Of a stretch of 64,000 nucleotides of DNA, positions 1 through 10,447 are shown one piece after another. Position numbers and translations under genes: made by a program. This DNA comes from Diadema setosum (taxonomy: Eukaryota > Echinodermata > Echinoidea > Diadematoida > Diadematidae): assembly GCF_964275005.1 (NCBI RefSeq), contig NC_092701.1:12296288-12360287 (forward strand). The letters are read 5' to 3'. Under the pieces are notes generated by a model that ran no database searches, had not been told where the DNA came from, and saw only the letters and a list, made by a program, of their open reading frames with translations. Each line of letters starts with the position of its first letter. Position 1 is the stretch's first letter.

Positions 1-77
1 TTTTTTTTCAATGAATATGTCAGCATATTATTATGGCTATTGTGTTGATGAATAAAAATACTCTTTGAAGTACTTAC

Positions 78-241
78 TTTCTTGCCCTTCTGTCCCCTCC
101 TTGACTCCAATATCTACTTCCCGTCTGCTGAAAATATCGTACAATATGTCCCTTACGTGTTCAGATGACGAAGTCACTGGAACATCAAATTCAAACGAGT
201 TCGAAGATGTCGCTCCAACTCCAATCAGGATGATATGAACA
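78..241 (-). CDS. possible internal exon of an unidentified gene at the window edge
   Basis: On the minus strand a TTTTGTCAG acceptor (242-250) and a GTAAGT donor (72-77) bracket a 164-bp open stretch with no stop. It starts with the last base of a codon and ends with the first base of the next, and encodes about 54 residues including VHIILIGVGATSS and VRDILYDIFSRREVDIGV. It has no start codon or stop, so it would be an internal exon. I do not recognise the protein. The gene upstream on this strand ends with its own stop at 3632, so this exon would belong to another gene. No partner exon with a matching phase was found in 242-3600, so the call is tentative. Confidence 0.3.
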
Positions 242-759
242 CTGACAAAATAGGGCTTTCAAAATGCGCCGTTAAGTTGAAGTTCATTTATTATAATCAT
301 AAATGCCGACCTTCAAAGAATAAGCCACGCCCATGGATCATGTGATATGGGCTATGGAATCTCATTGGATGCTTGCAGTGGCCTGTATGCAGCCTTCCAT
401 TATGCGTCTAAGAAGTGACAACATTGACCCTGACGTGCTGTCGATTGGCAGTATGCCAGTATAGATACACCATGCCCATTTCTATCGCGTTGTTGTTTTA
501 GCTATCATATACTGATGAAATGCGTGCTAATTCCAAACATGATATGTTGAGCATAATTCAAAACACTGCTGAGACTGCGCCATATCTGAGGATGATGAAT
601 AACTACAGCTGTATGAAGATATATCACGTGCCAGTATATCTGATTTGAACACCTGTAAGGCGTCTAGAATGATACAAAATCAACCACAAGTCAGCATATT
701 ATGTCGTCATAAAGAGGAATAACTTCAATGAGTCCAGCACCCAAAACAGCGCCAGTTCA

Positions 760-1097
760 AAGGCGTGGTACAGTATTGGTTGAGATGAGGATACAGCTTT
801 TAACTTTTGGTGAGATACTCAGAAACCACTCAATAAATGTTTAAGAGCATACTATTCTAAGAGAAATTCGAAGTTTATTTGATGAAAATCGCTTTTGGAA
901 TGTCTGAGATATTAAAAACAATGTAAAACAAAGCGATCCTTATAAAAGGTGGGTGCCACCTGTTATTAGGATCATTTGTTTTGTCTTTTGTAATATATAT
1001 GTTCTTTCATGTATTTCAAAAGAGGTTTTTCATTATCTCACAAAAAAAAAAAGTTGGAAACTTAGAGCCCCATCTCAACCGAAACCATACCATCCCT
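760..1097. mobile_element. family A foldback MITE, decayed copy
   Basis: The left end reads AAGGCGTGGTACAGTATTGG and the right end is its diverged inverted complement (CCATCTCAACCGAAACCATA then CCATCCCT). Internal sequence matches the better copies at 28187-28582 and 51912-53212, including the shared block GAAGTTTATTTGATGAAAAT. The TTAA flanks of the other copies are eroded here to TCAA and TTGT, so this is probably an older insertion. Confidence 0.6.
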
Positions 1098-1275
1098 TTG
1101 TGCTGGTTAATAAGCTGTCGTCACCAACCAGCATGACCAGAGGTACAGTCCTTCCTCACTTTGACATACTTTCCAGTATACAGTTAGCAAATCACTTTGT
1201 GGAGCACTTCGAAAGAAAGATTGGAAAGTTGAAGGACGAACTGAAGCTTGGTATCTGTCAAGAACTTTCCGTTAA

Positions 1276-1490
1276 AGGAAACCAAAGCCCATATGTGGAT
1301 TGAGTGAAAGCAGCAATATTAGCAGAACACATCAGTGAAATTTGACAAAAATCGGACATAAAAAGTTGTATATTGAAAGTTTCATTTTGGACAACAACCT
1401 AAAAAAAAAAAGATCAAAGAAAAGTCAACATATTTTCACTTTTCCAGCATAATAAAAGATCACTTGACTTCATGATTATGATTTATGCAG
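1276..1490. mobile_element. family E MITE fragment (truncated)
   Basis: A TTAA at 1272-1275 is followed by AGGAAACC and then by GCAGCAATATTAGCAGAACA and CATATTTTCACTTTT. These blocks occur in the same order in the full-length element at 37753-38320. The right-hand half and right terminal repeat are missing, so it is a truncated or internally deleted copy. Confidence 0.55.
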
Positions 1491-1626
1491 CAAAGTTCCC
1501 CAAGACTTCAGGGCTTCACGTAATAATGTATTTACGCGCACTTTATAACTTTATGAAAATGATCTTTCTTGCACAAATTACACACATGCTTACAACAGCT
1601 CTCAATTTGCACCACACCCACCTATC

Positions 1627-1629
<3 letters not shown>

Positions 1630-1672
<43 letters not shown>
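1630..1672. repeat. (CA)n microsatellite
   Basis: An uninterrupted CA dinucleotide run of about 43 bases is followed by a short TATATA tract. A second low-complexity tract, C17 followed by (CA)8, lies at 1943-1974. Confidence 0.95.
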
Positions 1673-1675
<3 letters not shown>

Positions 1676-1941
1676 ATATATATATCAGCAATCGCTTTAT
1701 ATGTATTACATTTTTTCCACTGGTTCTATTAATGATTAAAGGCTGGCCGAATAAGCGAATTTCTGTATTTATAATTATTTCACGAAGGTATGGAGACAGT
1801 GGAAACGAGTGAAGTATGGATGCGTAGTTAGATCTGCAGTTTATTAATGGATTATAGTCCATTTAAAAAAAAAATAAATGCAAGGAATACGACAGATAAA
1901 ATTCCATGAACTGCCCCAAATACTTATATTCTTTGGTCTGC

Positions 1942-1973
<32 letters not shown>

Positions 1974-2283
1974 ATGGACTGTGCATTATTATTCTTTGGC
2001 AACTTCTTAACACTCGTGATTCATATCTCATTGGCATATTTGCTTTTTCAGTCCTGATTATGACCACGTACATTTAAAATGGTTTTGTAAGAGTATTTTT
2101 GCAATCGTCGTTGATGACCCACGTTGGCAGCCGTCTTTGGACTGCAGTTACCGGACTTTTTAGTGTGCCGACCAAGCAGTTTAGTCTATTCACTATTTGT
2201 ACATACTCAAAAAAGGTATTACTTATACCCAGTGTGGTATATAAAAACCGTCCCCCTCCCCCGTCCCATCACTTCTCCTACAA

Positions 2284-3347
2284 TCAGCAGGAGGATGAGT
2301 TAGCGTCATCCTCCCCTTCCTCCAGTAGCCGAAGAGAGTAAAGCTTCGTGATGACCTCTTCCAATCTAGGCCTTTGGTTCCACTCGGCGCCACAGATCAG
2401 GGGGGTGTTTCATCAACGGTTGTCAGCGCCGACAACTGTCGGCACTGACCAATTTCAGCAAAATCATTGGTTTTGATTGGCTGAGATGCTCTGGTCACTG
2501 ACTGTTACTATGGTGATTCAAGTTGTCAGCGCCGACAAACGTTGATGAAACACCCCCTGATCTCCGCCCCGTAACAGAGTAAGTCATAGTGCCCCCTCTC
2601 TCGCCCGATTACCGTCAGCAGCCTACCCAATGCAAAGACGTCACTGGAAGTTGAACAAGGCTTTCCTTCCAACACACATTCTGGGGCAATATGGCCACAC
2701 TCTCCAGTATTTTGATATTCTTCGATGAGATCATCGTCCACTGGTACTTCAAAGGGAGAGCTGATGTCGCTAGAAATTCCAAAGTCAATCAATTTTCCCC
2801 TCCAAATGCCGTCTTGTTAAAAAACCAATACATTGTCCTCTTTTAAATCATTGTACAAGTATCCTCTGTCGTGCATGGCTTGGAGTCCATCTGCCACGTC
2901 AGTGATGACGTCAAACCAGTCTGTTCTTGCTAGATTCGGTCCTTCCGTGTTGAGGCAGTCGACTAAGGTGCAGCTTCGACACTCCGACTCGCTTCCAAAG
3001 AATTCCATAGCGAGGGCTGTCTGACCGTCTGCCATCTTGAAGGAGCCATAAAAGGCGGGAAACCACGGTAAGCCGCTGAGTGCGCTGTGGATTCGAACTT
3101 CGTCTGGGCAGAAGACGAAGAGATGCCAGCCGATTTTCAGGGCCACAGGTCTTTTAGTGTTGGCATGACGACAAAGGAAGACAGTAGCTAAAGCTCCACT
3201 TCCAAGTTCGGTACGATTGGTCGTTTCGTCCCAGGCAGCAATGTCAGCCATACTGGAAACTACCATGACGTCAGAGGCAAGTCCCTCGTAGCTGGAACAC
3301 GCCTCAGAGAATTGAACTCTGTAGGAAAGTGCAGAAAGTGATGACAA
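2284..3347 (-). pseudogene. intronless protein kinase relic, interrupted by a stop codon and a MITE
   Basis: One minus-strand frame carries nearly all kinase landmarks: glycine loop LGSGALATVF, VALK lysine, a possible helix-C Glu in DEVRIHSAL, catalytic loop YLYNDLKEDN (Asp and Asn kept, HRD changed to YND), DFG in KLIDFGIS, and APE in HIAPECV. The segment up to VLVF runs from 3347 to 2820. A TAA at 2817-2819 interrupts it, and the same frame resumes with QDGIWRGKLIDFG. At LLCYGAE the frame enters a 160-bp MITE (2399-2558). Beyond it, CGAEWNQRPRLEEVITKLYS, a typical kinase subdomain XI, continues to a TGA at 2284-2286. Two independent lesions argue for a pseudogene. The lack of introns fits a retrocopy or a single-exon family. 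The subfamily is not recognised. The TAA could also be a sequencing error or an allele. Confidence 0.8.
2399..2558. mobile_element. 160-bp MITE inserted in the kinase C-terminus
   Basis: The ends are inverted copies: AGGGGGGTGTTTCATCAACG on the left and its complement CGTTGATGAAACACCCCCT on the right. Each is followed inward by the near-palindrome TTGTCAGCGCCGACAA. GATC flanks both sides (2395-2398 and 2559-2562), consistent with a 4-bp target duplication. Because GATC is itself a palindrome, it could instead be part of the terminal repeat. No coding capacity. Confidence 0.85.
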
Positions 3348-3631
3348 ATTTCGTGTGCTGAATATTGATTATTGACTTATGCTCGAGTGTATAGGTTCCA
3401 CATTTGTGACGAATAAAATGATTAAAACATTTTTAATTCTATATTCATCTCACCTGCGACGACGACGTAATTACCAACTTAAAAGCAATTTAAAAGCGAA
3501 TGTAAAAATTGTCTATTTGTCTTGTAGCATTGAAGGCCAGCTGCAATATGTTGTAAACAGACATTAAACTTTTATATCCACACACAATAATGGTTTTCAT
3601 GACCACAGAAAAGTTACATGAACCTTGAAAT

Positions 3632-6600
3632 TCACCCTTTAAGGCTGCTCCCCTTCACCCCAGGGGATGGAGGAGTCTGGGATAGAATCTTGCCGGACTT
3701 TGCCGGAGCATCTCCCAGAATCCCTTGGGGCAAGTTCTTGGGCGTAGCTTCCTCTGTTGTAACCTTTGACACCTTGGGGATGGCGCCTCGAGCTCGAATC
3801 TGCAGCTCATTGGGTGTGCGAAGAGGGACATTGGTCGGGAGAGTAGAGGTAACAGGGCCGTCTCCATAGCATTGCGTCGGTAGTCTGCATGCAGACGATG
3901 TAAATACATGTAAGTATTAACATGATCGTTATCATAATTGTACTAGATAGTCATCATTAACACAATTGCTTTTATCATGCTTTTGTTCTCCCGTATTCTC
4001 CTCAGAAATCACTATCACTATAGCATCTGCTTTTGTTTAGTTTGTTTTAACTATAAATTAGCCCAGCATCGTTACCTATAGGCCAGTACTTGCTCAAAGT
4101 TGCCTCATCATCGCATCTCTTGGCACGACACGAGTTTGAGAAAGTGAGAAACTTATTCAACTAACGAACTTATTCAAGCATTTTCAGAACATTTAGAGTT
4201 GAGACTATTCTAACGGCACTTATTAGCTCGTCTCTATTATGAAAGAGATCATGCAGTAGAATAAAGTATTTTACTTTTTAGCATAATAAAATTAAGGAGC
4301 AAACTCACTCATTCTCATCAGTTTTCTCTGACTGAACTTCGGTCTGTTGATGGATCTCGACAAATTCAGTTTGGACGTGAGCAGATGACGTCATCGGGGC
4401 TGATTTCTCCAGATGAACCTGCCAAAAGATAAAAATCACGTGAAGTTTTACAACTAAAATCCCCTTGTGTTCTTTTACTATCACTGATTTTAAACTCACA
4501 ATTCAATTCAAATCAATTCAATTCATTTTATTCTAATGTATTTTATTCTAATGTAGAAGTTGTTAAAGGATATGATTACCCTTTATTTCTTTATGTTTAA
4601 AAATTCCTTATTATTCCTTTATGATTAAAAAACTGACAGGAAAATATATTGTTTTCACCTCATTGAAAACTGCAAAAGTAGAACTTAAAAGTGTTTCTCT
4701 TTTCAAGTGAATAACAATGTAAAATACAGCGTAATCAATTAATGATTTTAAAAACGTACAGATATTGGGGAATTGGATTTTATTTTGAAAGACAATTCAC
4801 TGATGACTTTTACATGCACAAAAGACATGAATTATCAGCAAGTGTTTAAATGTTAAAGTGGCAACAGTGATCTACTTACTTGAAGAACTTCCTCAGCTCG
4901 TCTGCTCTTTTCTCGTTCCTGTCTAAGAATTTCTTGGAGGTCAGTGACCTCTGCCCTACTCTCCAACCATTTAGCCATCATGGCGGCCAGAGGGATGGTG
5001 TCATCGTCGGATGGTGCCACGCCCATGTAAGCCGCCAGATCCTGTTGGAAGGACACGAAGATTCCCCAGCAAAATGTCAGTCTCTACTTTTTATCCATTG
5101 CAAATGGCTTCAAGACTCCAATACTATTCATTGGCAAAAGTCATCTTACAATTTACAATCGAAACTGAGCAATCATACTCCACTTGAACTCTTTTGTTAA
5201 GTTAATTTGATATGAGGATGTCAATGTAACGGTATCAATGCAGTCAGATCAAATCAGATGAGCATTGTTAAAATGTTTGCATGCATCCCTTGAAATGAGC
5301 CTACTTCATCCAGGTGTTTTACAGAAGTTCAACGCTGCACACATAGCAGTACATCGACATTCCATTATTTGATACTTTATCCAGGGCTCGACTCTAACGG
5401 TGGCCAGGCGGCCCGGGACCACCAAAAACGCACGTCGGGCCACCAAAATTTCAGAAATGAATAATTTGGTGGCCTGATTGGGCCACCAAAAAGGGTCGGA
5501 TGTTTGCCTTTGGGCCACCAAAAATGAAAGTTAGTGTGGAGCCCTGCTTTATCTGTTAAAAGTGATGACACTGCATATTTTGACACCTGTATGTCTTTCG
5601 TGTTCAATCTGTTCTTCTCCATTTCTTTGAGCAGCGACAACTCATGTTGAGAAGCCTTTCCCTCAGTCTCTGTCCATTTTTCCTTGATTCTTGCTACCAG
5701 TGTAGACGAACTGGCATAATTCTGATGGACGCCGCAGAAATTAGCCAGATCCTGTGAGTTTAAAAGATCAAAGAATAGAAAGGGAACAGATAGCAATGAA
5801 TAGAGGGGAATAAAATCAAATCAATAACATAGAAACAGGGTGGGGGATAAGAGATTAAAAAAAAAAAAAGATAACGAGGAATATAGGATGGGTATGAATG
5901 AATGAAGGTATATTGACCAAGACTGAAGATAAATCATGTAGACGAGAAAGAAAAACTTAACTTTCAAATTAATGTAGTTTACTGGAATAAAAATAATCTA
6001 TGGCCTTGTGTTCTTCATTAGATTATGAGCTTTATCTCTTGGTAATTTGCGACATGACTATAGTACTTTGTACAGTTTGATGTAACAAAGAATATTTCAA
6101 GGATGAGGGATCTCCATGGAAAAAAAGTATGTACGTGTAGCAAGCTGGTCATAATTTATATACCTGCAGGTCATCCAGAGTCTTTGTTGAGTTCTCCCTC
6201 TCTCGGACATATGCAATCTCCAGGTCGTTTACCTGAGCCTGGAGCTGGGTCCAGGTGCTCCTGATCGCCTCCAAGAGGGTGGAGCCAATGGTGAATCCAG
6301 CCACGCCCATCATGTCGACGATATGCTGTAGGATGGCATCAAGAAAATGTGTGCAAACTTCGAGACCAAACATTTCATGCGTATTATCGTGAACTATGAA
6401 GAATCAGTGACTCCCTATCTGGTGAATAACTTCCACACCATGGCAAGGTGATACGTGATGGAAAAGATGCATCCGTTAATTTGCGAGTCGAATCTTTAAT
6501 GACAAGCAAGTTAATGACTGATTGAATGAAGGAAATGTTCCATAAACATAATACCACCAAAAATATAATAAAAACTATTAGAATGTTTATCATATACTTC

Positions 6601-8658
6601 CTCAACCCATCGATGATCCGTTCTTCTTTTCCTTCATTCTGGCATCCTTGCCTACCTTAAGAATCCCATCGGCTTCTATGGCTTTCTGCCGTTCTCCATC
6701 CAGTCTCTCTTGGAGGTCAATAACCTCTGCCAACTTTTCACTCCACTTCATCATGAGAACATCCGAGATGTTGGAGTCGATGTCAGATGACGTCACATTC
6801 ATGTGGGCTGCAAGATCCTGTACACAGGGAGAGGATGATTATGAAAATCCCATTATTACCAATAAACCTAGGATTGATAACTTTCTTTTAACTAAAAATA
6901 TGCAGATGACATAACAAAATTACAGAACACAATATGTCAGTAGTAGTGGTAGTCCCGTGGTTCCTTTTTCCGACATATTTGTTAAATTACAGATTAGTAG
7001 TTGCGATCTTACATTTGTAGAAACTGAAGAAAATTAACACCTCAACCTTCATCCCTCTGTTTAATATTCTCTTGCTTTCATGTCAGTAGTAATTAGGTAA
7101 TTGTTAACATTTTATGTTACCGAGTTTGAAAGCTAAAGTGCATCTTTATGTAATAACCTGAAGTTGGGCAGAGTTATTGTCCAGAGCTGTTGCCATCTCG
7201 TTGGCATGTTTTCTCGCCTCACGCCATGTATCGGTCAAACTGGCGAGGATGTCGTTTGGCGAGTTTGTCGTCCTAGCGATGTCGAGCCCGACATCGCCGG
7301 CAAGGGTCTGAATAAAACAGAAAAGAAAAATATGTTCACAAAGGATTATTTTCAGCATGACAGCAAACAAAAGAAGGATCTGTATTCGATAGTGAAATAA
7401 GTGTTCGGCAGACGAGTTGGAAGTGAGCGCAATCCACAAGATACCAAGCAGATACATACCATCAGTTTACCCACGAGGTCGTCGTATTTCCTTCCCACAA
7501 TGCAGCACGCTTCCTGTTGCAGCTGCCACGCTGCTTCCATTCGGGAAAACATCATGGAAGCATCCTCGCTAAACCGATGCTCCCCCATTCGTTGAGCAAA
7601 CGACTGAAGCAAAGTGGTGATGAAGACAATGATGATGAGGATTATAAATGTAATGAAAATAATAACCAAGCTTTTAATAACATGAATAATGAGAAAGTGA
7701 AGATGATAATGATGGCAGAATCGATGAGTATGATATCGAATGATTGAAACGTTGATAATTCTGAATATTAGAAATAGCAACAAAAACACTATGAAGAGAG
7801 GCGTGGTAACCACTTGATGTGTAAAAATGAATATTAATTTTTTCCCCTCAGCCCCTATTTCTCAAGTGACGACGTGTCTAGAATCTATTTGTAACGCCTT
7901 ATCTTTTATTGTGACAGAATACTAACAAAATTTGATAGCGTTGAGTCTGTGTCACCTGCATGCCACTATCATAACTATATTATAGCATTTGTCATTCTGC
8001 AATATTTTCGACAAGGCCTCCTGGCTGCTTTATCATGGAATGTTTATACAGCATGTGTTTTCTCTTTTTCTATATCCCTTCCAATGAGGCTAAGTTTAAG
8101 GTGACTTCTTACCATTAGCCCCTGCTCCAGGCGTGTGATATAATTTGCCTGCTGGATGTTGTGCAGGAGTAGATTGCCAGAGAGCGAGCAGGTAGGTGCG
8201 AACTCTTCCTCGGCGCTCCGCACCGCGTACGGTCGCATCATCTGATGATCAGTGAAACAAGAAAATGAAAAACACGCACCATATCAGTGAAGGAGCTCTT
8301 GTCATTAAGTCTAAAAATTGCAAACATAAAATAAGACAGTGTGGAGATGTATCAGTTGTATCTACATGTCTACTGTTTCTAGTTTTTATTCTAAACATAC
8401 ACTTGACATATTATACCGATAGTCATACGGATAGTTTGTGTGCCGATCCATACTAGTTTCACATCGTTAGCAATCATCAACATTCTTTACATTGCTCTAT
8501 ATCTGATTTTGAACAGAAAAGTGAAGATAAATTAAAAGGTGACAAAAACAAAATCGACTCACCTGGCCCCTAGCCTCATGGATGATATCCTGGCTCAAGA
8601 GCCGGTGGGTGGAACACCTTTTCATCATCGCTCCAGCGATACGAAAGAGTTCCGACAT
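3632..8658 (-). CDS. unrecognised tandem-exon coiled-coil protein, 510 aa, ten coding exons
   Basis: Minus-strand coding exons in order: 8658-8563, 8241-8113, 7603-7460, 7307-7158, 6817-6656, 6325-6164, 5751-5587, 5041-4880, 4418-4309 and 3884-3632. All boundaries are AG/GT and all phases join into one frame. The start, MSELFRIAG, is chosen because the spliced upstream exon reaches an in-frame TGA without another Met. Exons 3-8 are phase 0-0, encode 48-55 aa each, and repeat a module: an LA-x-x-MGV-like start, a polar loop, then a long charged helix with a conserved Trp ending near LQ. Exons 9-10 encode a Ser/Thr/Pro-rich tail without obvious domains (LPTNVPLRTPNELQIRARG). No signal peptide or membrane segment is seen. 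Exon 7 uses an unusual GTGTCA donor. I do not recognise the family. It is probably a cytoplasmic helical scaffold. It lies head to head with AXDND1. Confidence 0.82.
5382..5546. mobile_element. 165-bp hAT-like MITE in an intron
   Basis: The termini are inverted: CAGGGCTCGACTCTAAC at the left and GTTAGTGTGGAGCCCTG at the right. A direct repeat CTTTATC flanks it on both sides (5375-5381 and 5547-5553). The inside contains several GGTGGCC/GGCCACC blocks. The 7-bp duplication and CAGGG end suggest a hAT-type non-autonomous element. It sits in the intron between repeat exons 5 and 6 of the coiled-coil gene. Confidence 0.75.
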
Positions 8659-8659
8659 C

Positions 8660-9651
8660 CTATATAAGTGAGATTTTTTTTTTCAAGGAGGGAATACATT
8701 TCAAGTTAACTGAAATGAAAAGTAGTCAGTACTACTGTGGATTTAGTTCATATATTCGTATAACACATTATTCTTCAACTGTTGTGCAAAAAACGGATAG
8801 TCTATCTACCATAACCTAAGGACTACGCCATGCTGCTTCATGAATGTGATCATATACAATTTGTTTCTTCAATCGATGCTGATAAATCCAACTCCACAGA
8901 CAAATCTTTAAAATGCCTTGCCTTTATTTCACGTCTTAATTTCTGTTTAGCGATGTTCAGTTCAGTTTAACTTATTTAGTATTTCTCATACAGCGATGTT
9001 ACAGCAAGAATAATAGCACAAATTCTTGTACCTTGTCAATAGTCAATAAACAAAATAGTAGACATACATAACATACACAATAATTATAATGATAACTGGT
9101 CGAAATTGAAATTGGGTTGTAAAAAGAGAAGTATAACGGGACCTATACATAAAAGTGGGCTTGTTTGGTTGTAAGCCCCGAATAGTCAGTGCTTGTGAAT
9201 TAGAAACGGAAAGCGGATAAGAAGTTCGGACCAGATAGATTAAGAATACTAAATAAAGAAAATGAGGAATGCCTACATCGTAAAAACTAAACTAAAATGT
9301 GAACCATGAATATTGTGCCCGTATTTTAGAGTAAAGCCTTATTTGTATATTGTTTATTTTGGTATGCACAAGACTGTTGTGTGCATTCAACCCTAGCTCT
9401 GAAGTGACATCTCATACATAGTCATTGCGATGTCTTAAAATGTGAATTGAGAATTTCACAGGAAATCTCAAGGCAGGATGGCTCGTCATAAAGACAATGT
9501 CGTCTGCACATGTGCGTTTTAAATAGGGAAATGTTATTGTTGGAACAGGACCTAGTAATTGTTTCGATGTGAGTAAGACATTTGATTTCTATATAAGTAA
9601 ATAATGTCAATTGTACCATTTCAGAAATAATCTAAAAAATGCAAAGCTTAC
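8660..9651 (-). other. 5' intron of the coiled-coil gene
   Basis: This intron separates the noncoding first exon (donor GTAAGC at 9646-9651) from the ATG exon (acceptor TATATAG ending at 8660). It is AT-rich. I see no coding exon or clear repeat inside it. Confidence 0.55.
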
Positions 9652-9800
9652 CTGGATAGACTAGGAATTTGAAGTAGATTCAATGAGAATACACCGAATA
9701 TTCGGAAGAATTCAGCGAAGATTCACTAAATCAGTCTTTGCAATTGAAGAGCTCAGAGCAAAGTGCCTTGTGTTCACTATGTGCGTTTCCATCTCTACGC
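9652..9800 (-). other. 5' untranslated exon of the coiled-coil gene (right limit uncertain)
   Basis: The minus strand reads CTAGTCTATCCAG and then a consensus GTAAGC donor at 9651. Joined to the exon beginning at 8659, the reading frame upstream of MSELF is closed by a TGA with no Met in between, so the exon is noncoding. The transcription start cannot be fixed from sequence; the right-hand end given here is a guess placed before the octamer/CCAAT pair. Confidence 0.5.
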
Positions 9801-9805
9801 GATTT

Positions 9806-9844
9806 ATGCAAATGAGCGTCATCTCTGAAACTTTGAGCCAATCA
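9806..9844 (-). promoter_or_regulatory. octamer plus CCAAT box upstream of the coiled-coil gene
   Basis: ATGCAAAT, a perfect POU octamer, lies at 9806-9813, and GCCAATCA, a CCAAT box, lies at 9837-9844. They are about 23 bases apart and directly upstream of the predicted 5' exon on the minus strand. Paired octamer and CCAAT elements are well known from histone promoters, including testis H2B promoters of sea urchins. A regulatory role here is inferred from position. Confidence 0.4.
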
Positions 9845-10001
9845 GACTGCTTTTACCAACGCTGGCGCGTAATGCGTCGTGCGTAATGCGCGTGGGGCAT
9901 TGTTGCGTAGCATGACCGTGACCTGCATTCTTGAATGTTTTCATGGCATGGAGTCCTACCACAGACCTAGGGTATGGCATGGTATATCACACTTCAAACC
10001 C

Positions 10002-10032
10002 CACACACACACCACACACACCACACACACAC

Positions 10033-10074
<42 letters not shown>

Positions 10075-10094
10075 ACGCACACACATACACACAC
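10002..10094. repeat. (CA)n microsatellite with CG variants
   Basis: A CA dinucleotide tract of about 90 bases with ACC and CG interruptions. Open frames through it encode only His-Thr repeats. Confidence 0.95.
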
Positions 10095-10447
10095 TTACTC
10101 TCCAATCTTTTTTTTTATTTCAATTTCATTTATTACTGTTAATTCAAAGTGAATGCTCAAATGCACAAAATGAATATCCAAAACATAATGTCTTTAGTGA
10201 AGAAGTGACTTGAACATTCCGCGTGGATGTTCAGATGCACAAAATATATAATTGACATTCAAATAAATAACACGCGAAACAAAGCAGTTTATTGAATGGG
10301 TGGAGAAAAACCTGCGATCTCAAAAAAAAAAGAAAAAAAAAGAAGAAATGCTGTTTAATTTCATTGATGATATTAAGCGGGTAATTAAGTATTCCTTTCC
10401 AGAGTTTAATAAGCAGTGAACGAAGAATAGTATAGGAAATCAATATC

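Larger units (their letters stand above)
242..2283. other. non-coding stretch with repeat remnants
   Basis: No convincing coding exon is seen here. The stretch holds a decayed MITE (760-1097), a fragment of a second TTAA-type MITE (1276-1490), (CA)n and poly-C/CA tracts, and AT-rich DNA. The open frames that cross it, for example 953-1303, lie inside the repeat copies and resemble no protein. Confidence 0.5.

Noticed and set aside
9879..10213. Plus-strand frames with His-Thr repeats (also at 1472-1732 and 54269-54481)
   Set aside because: Translation of (CA)n microsatellites.
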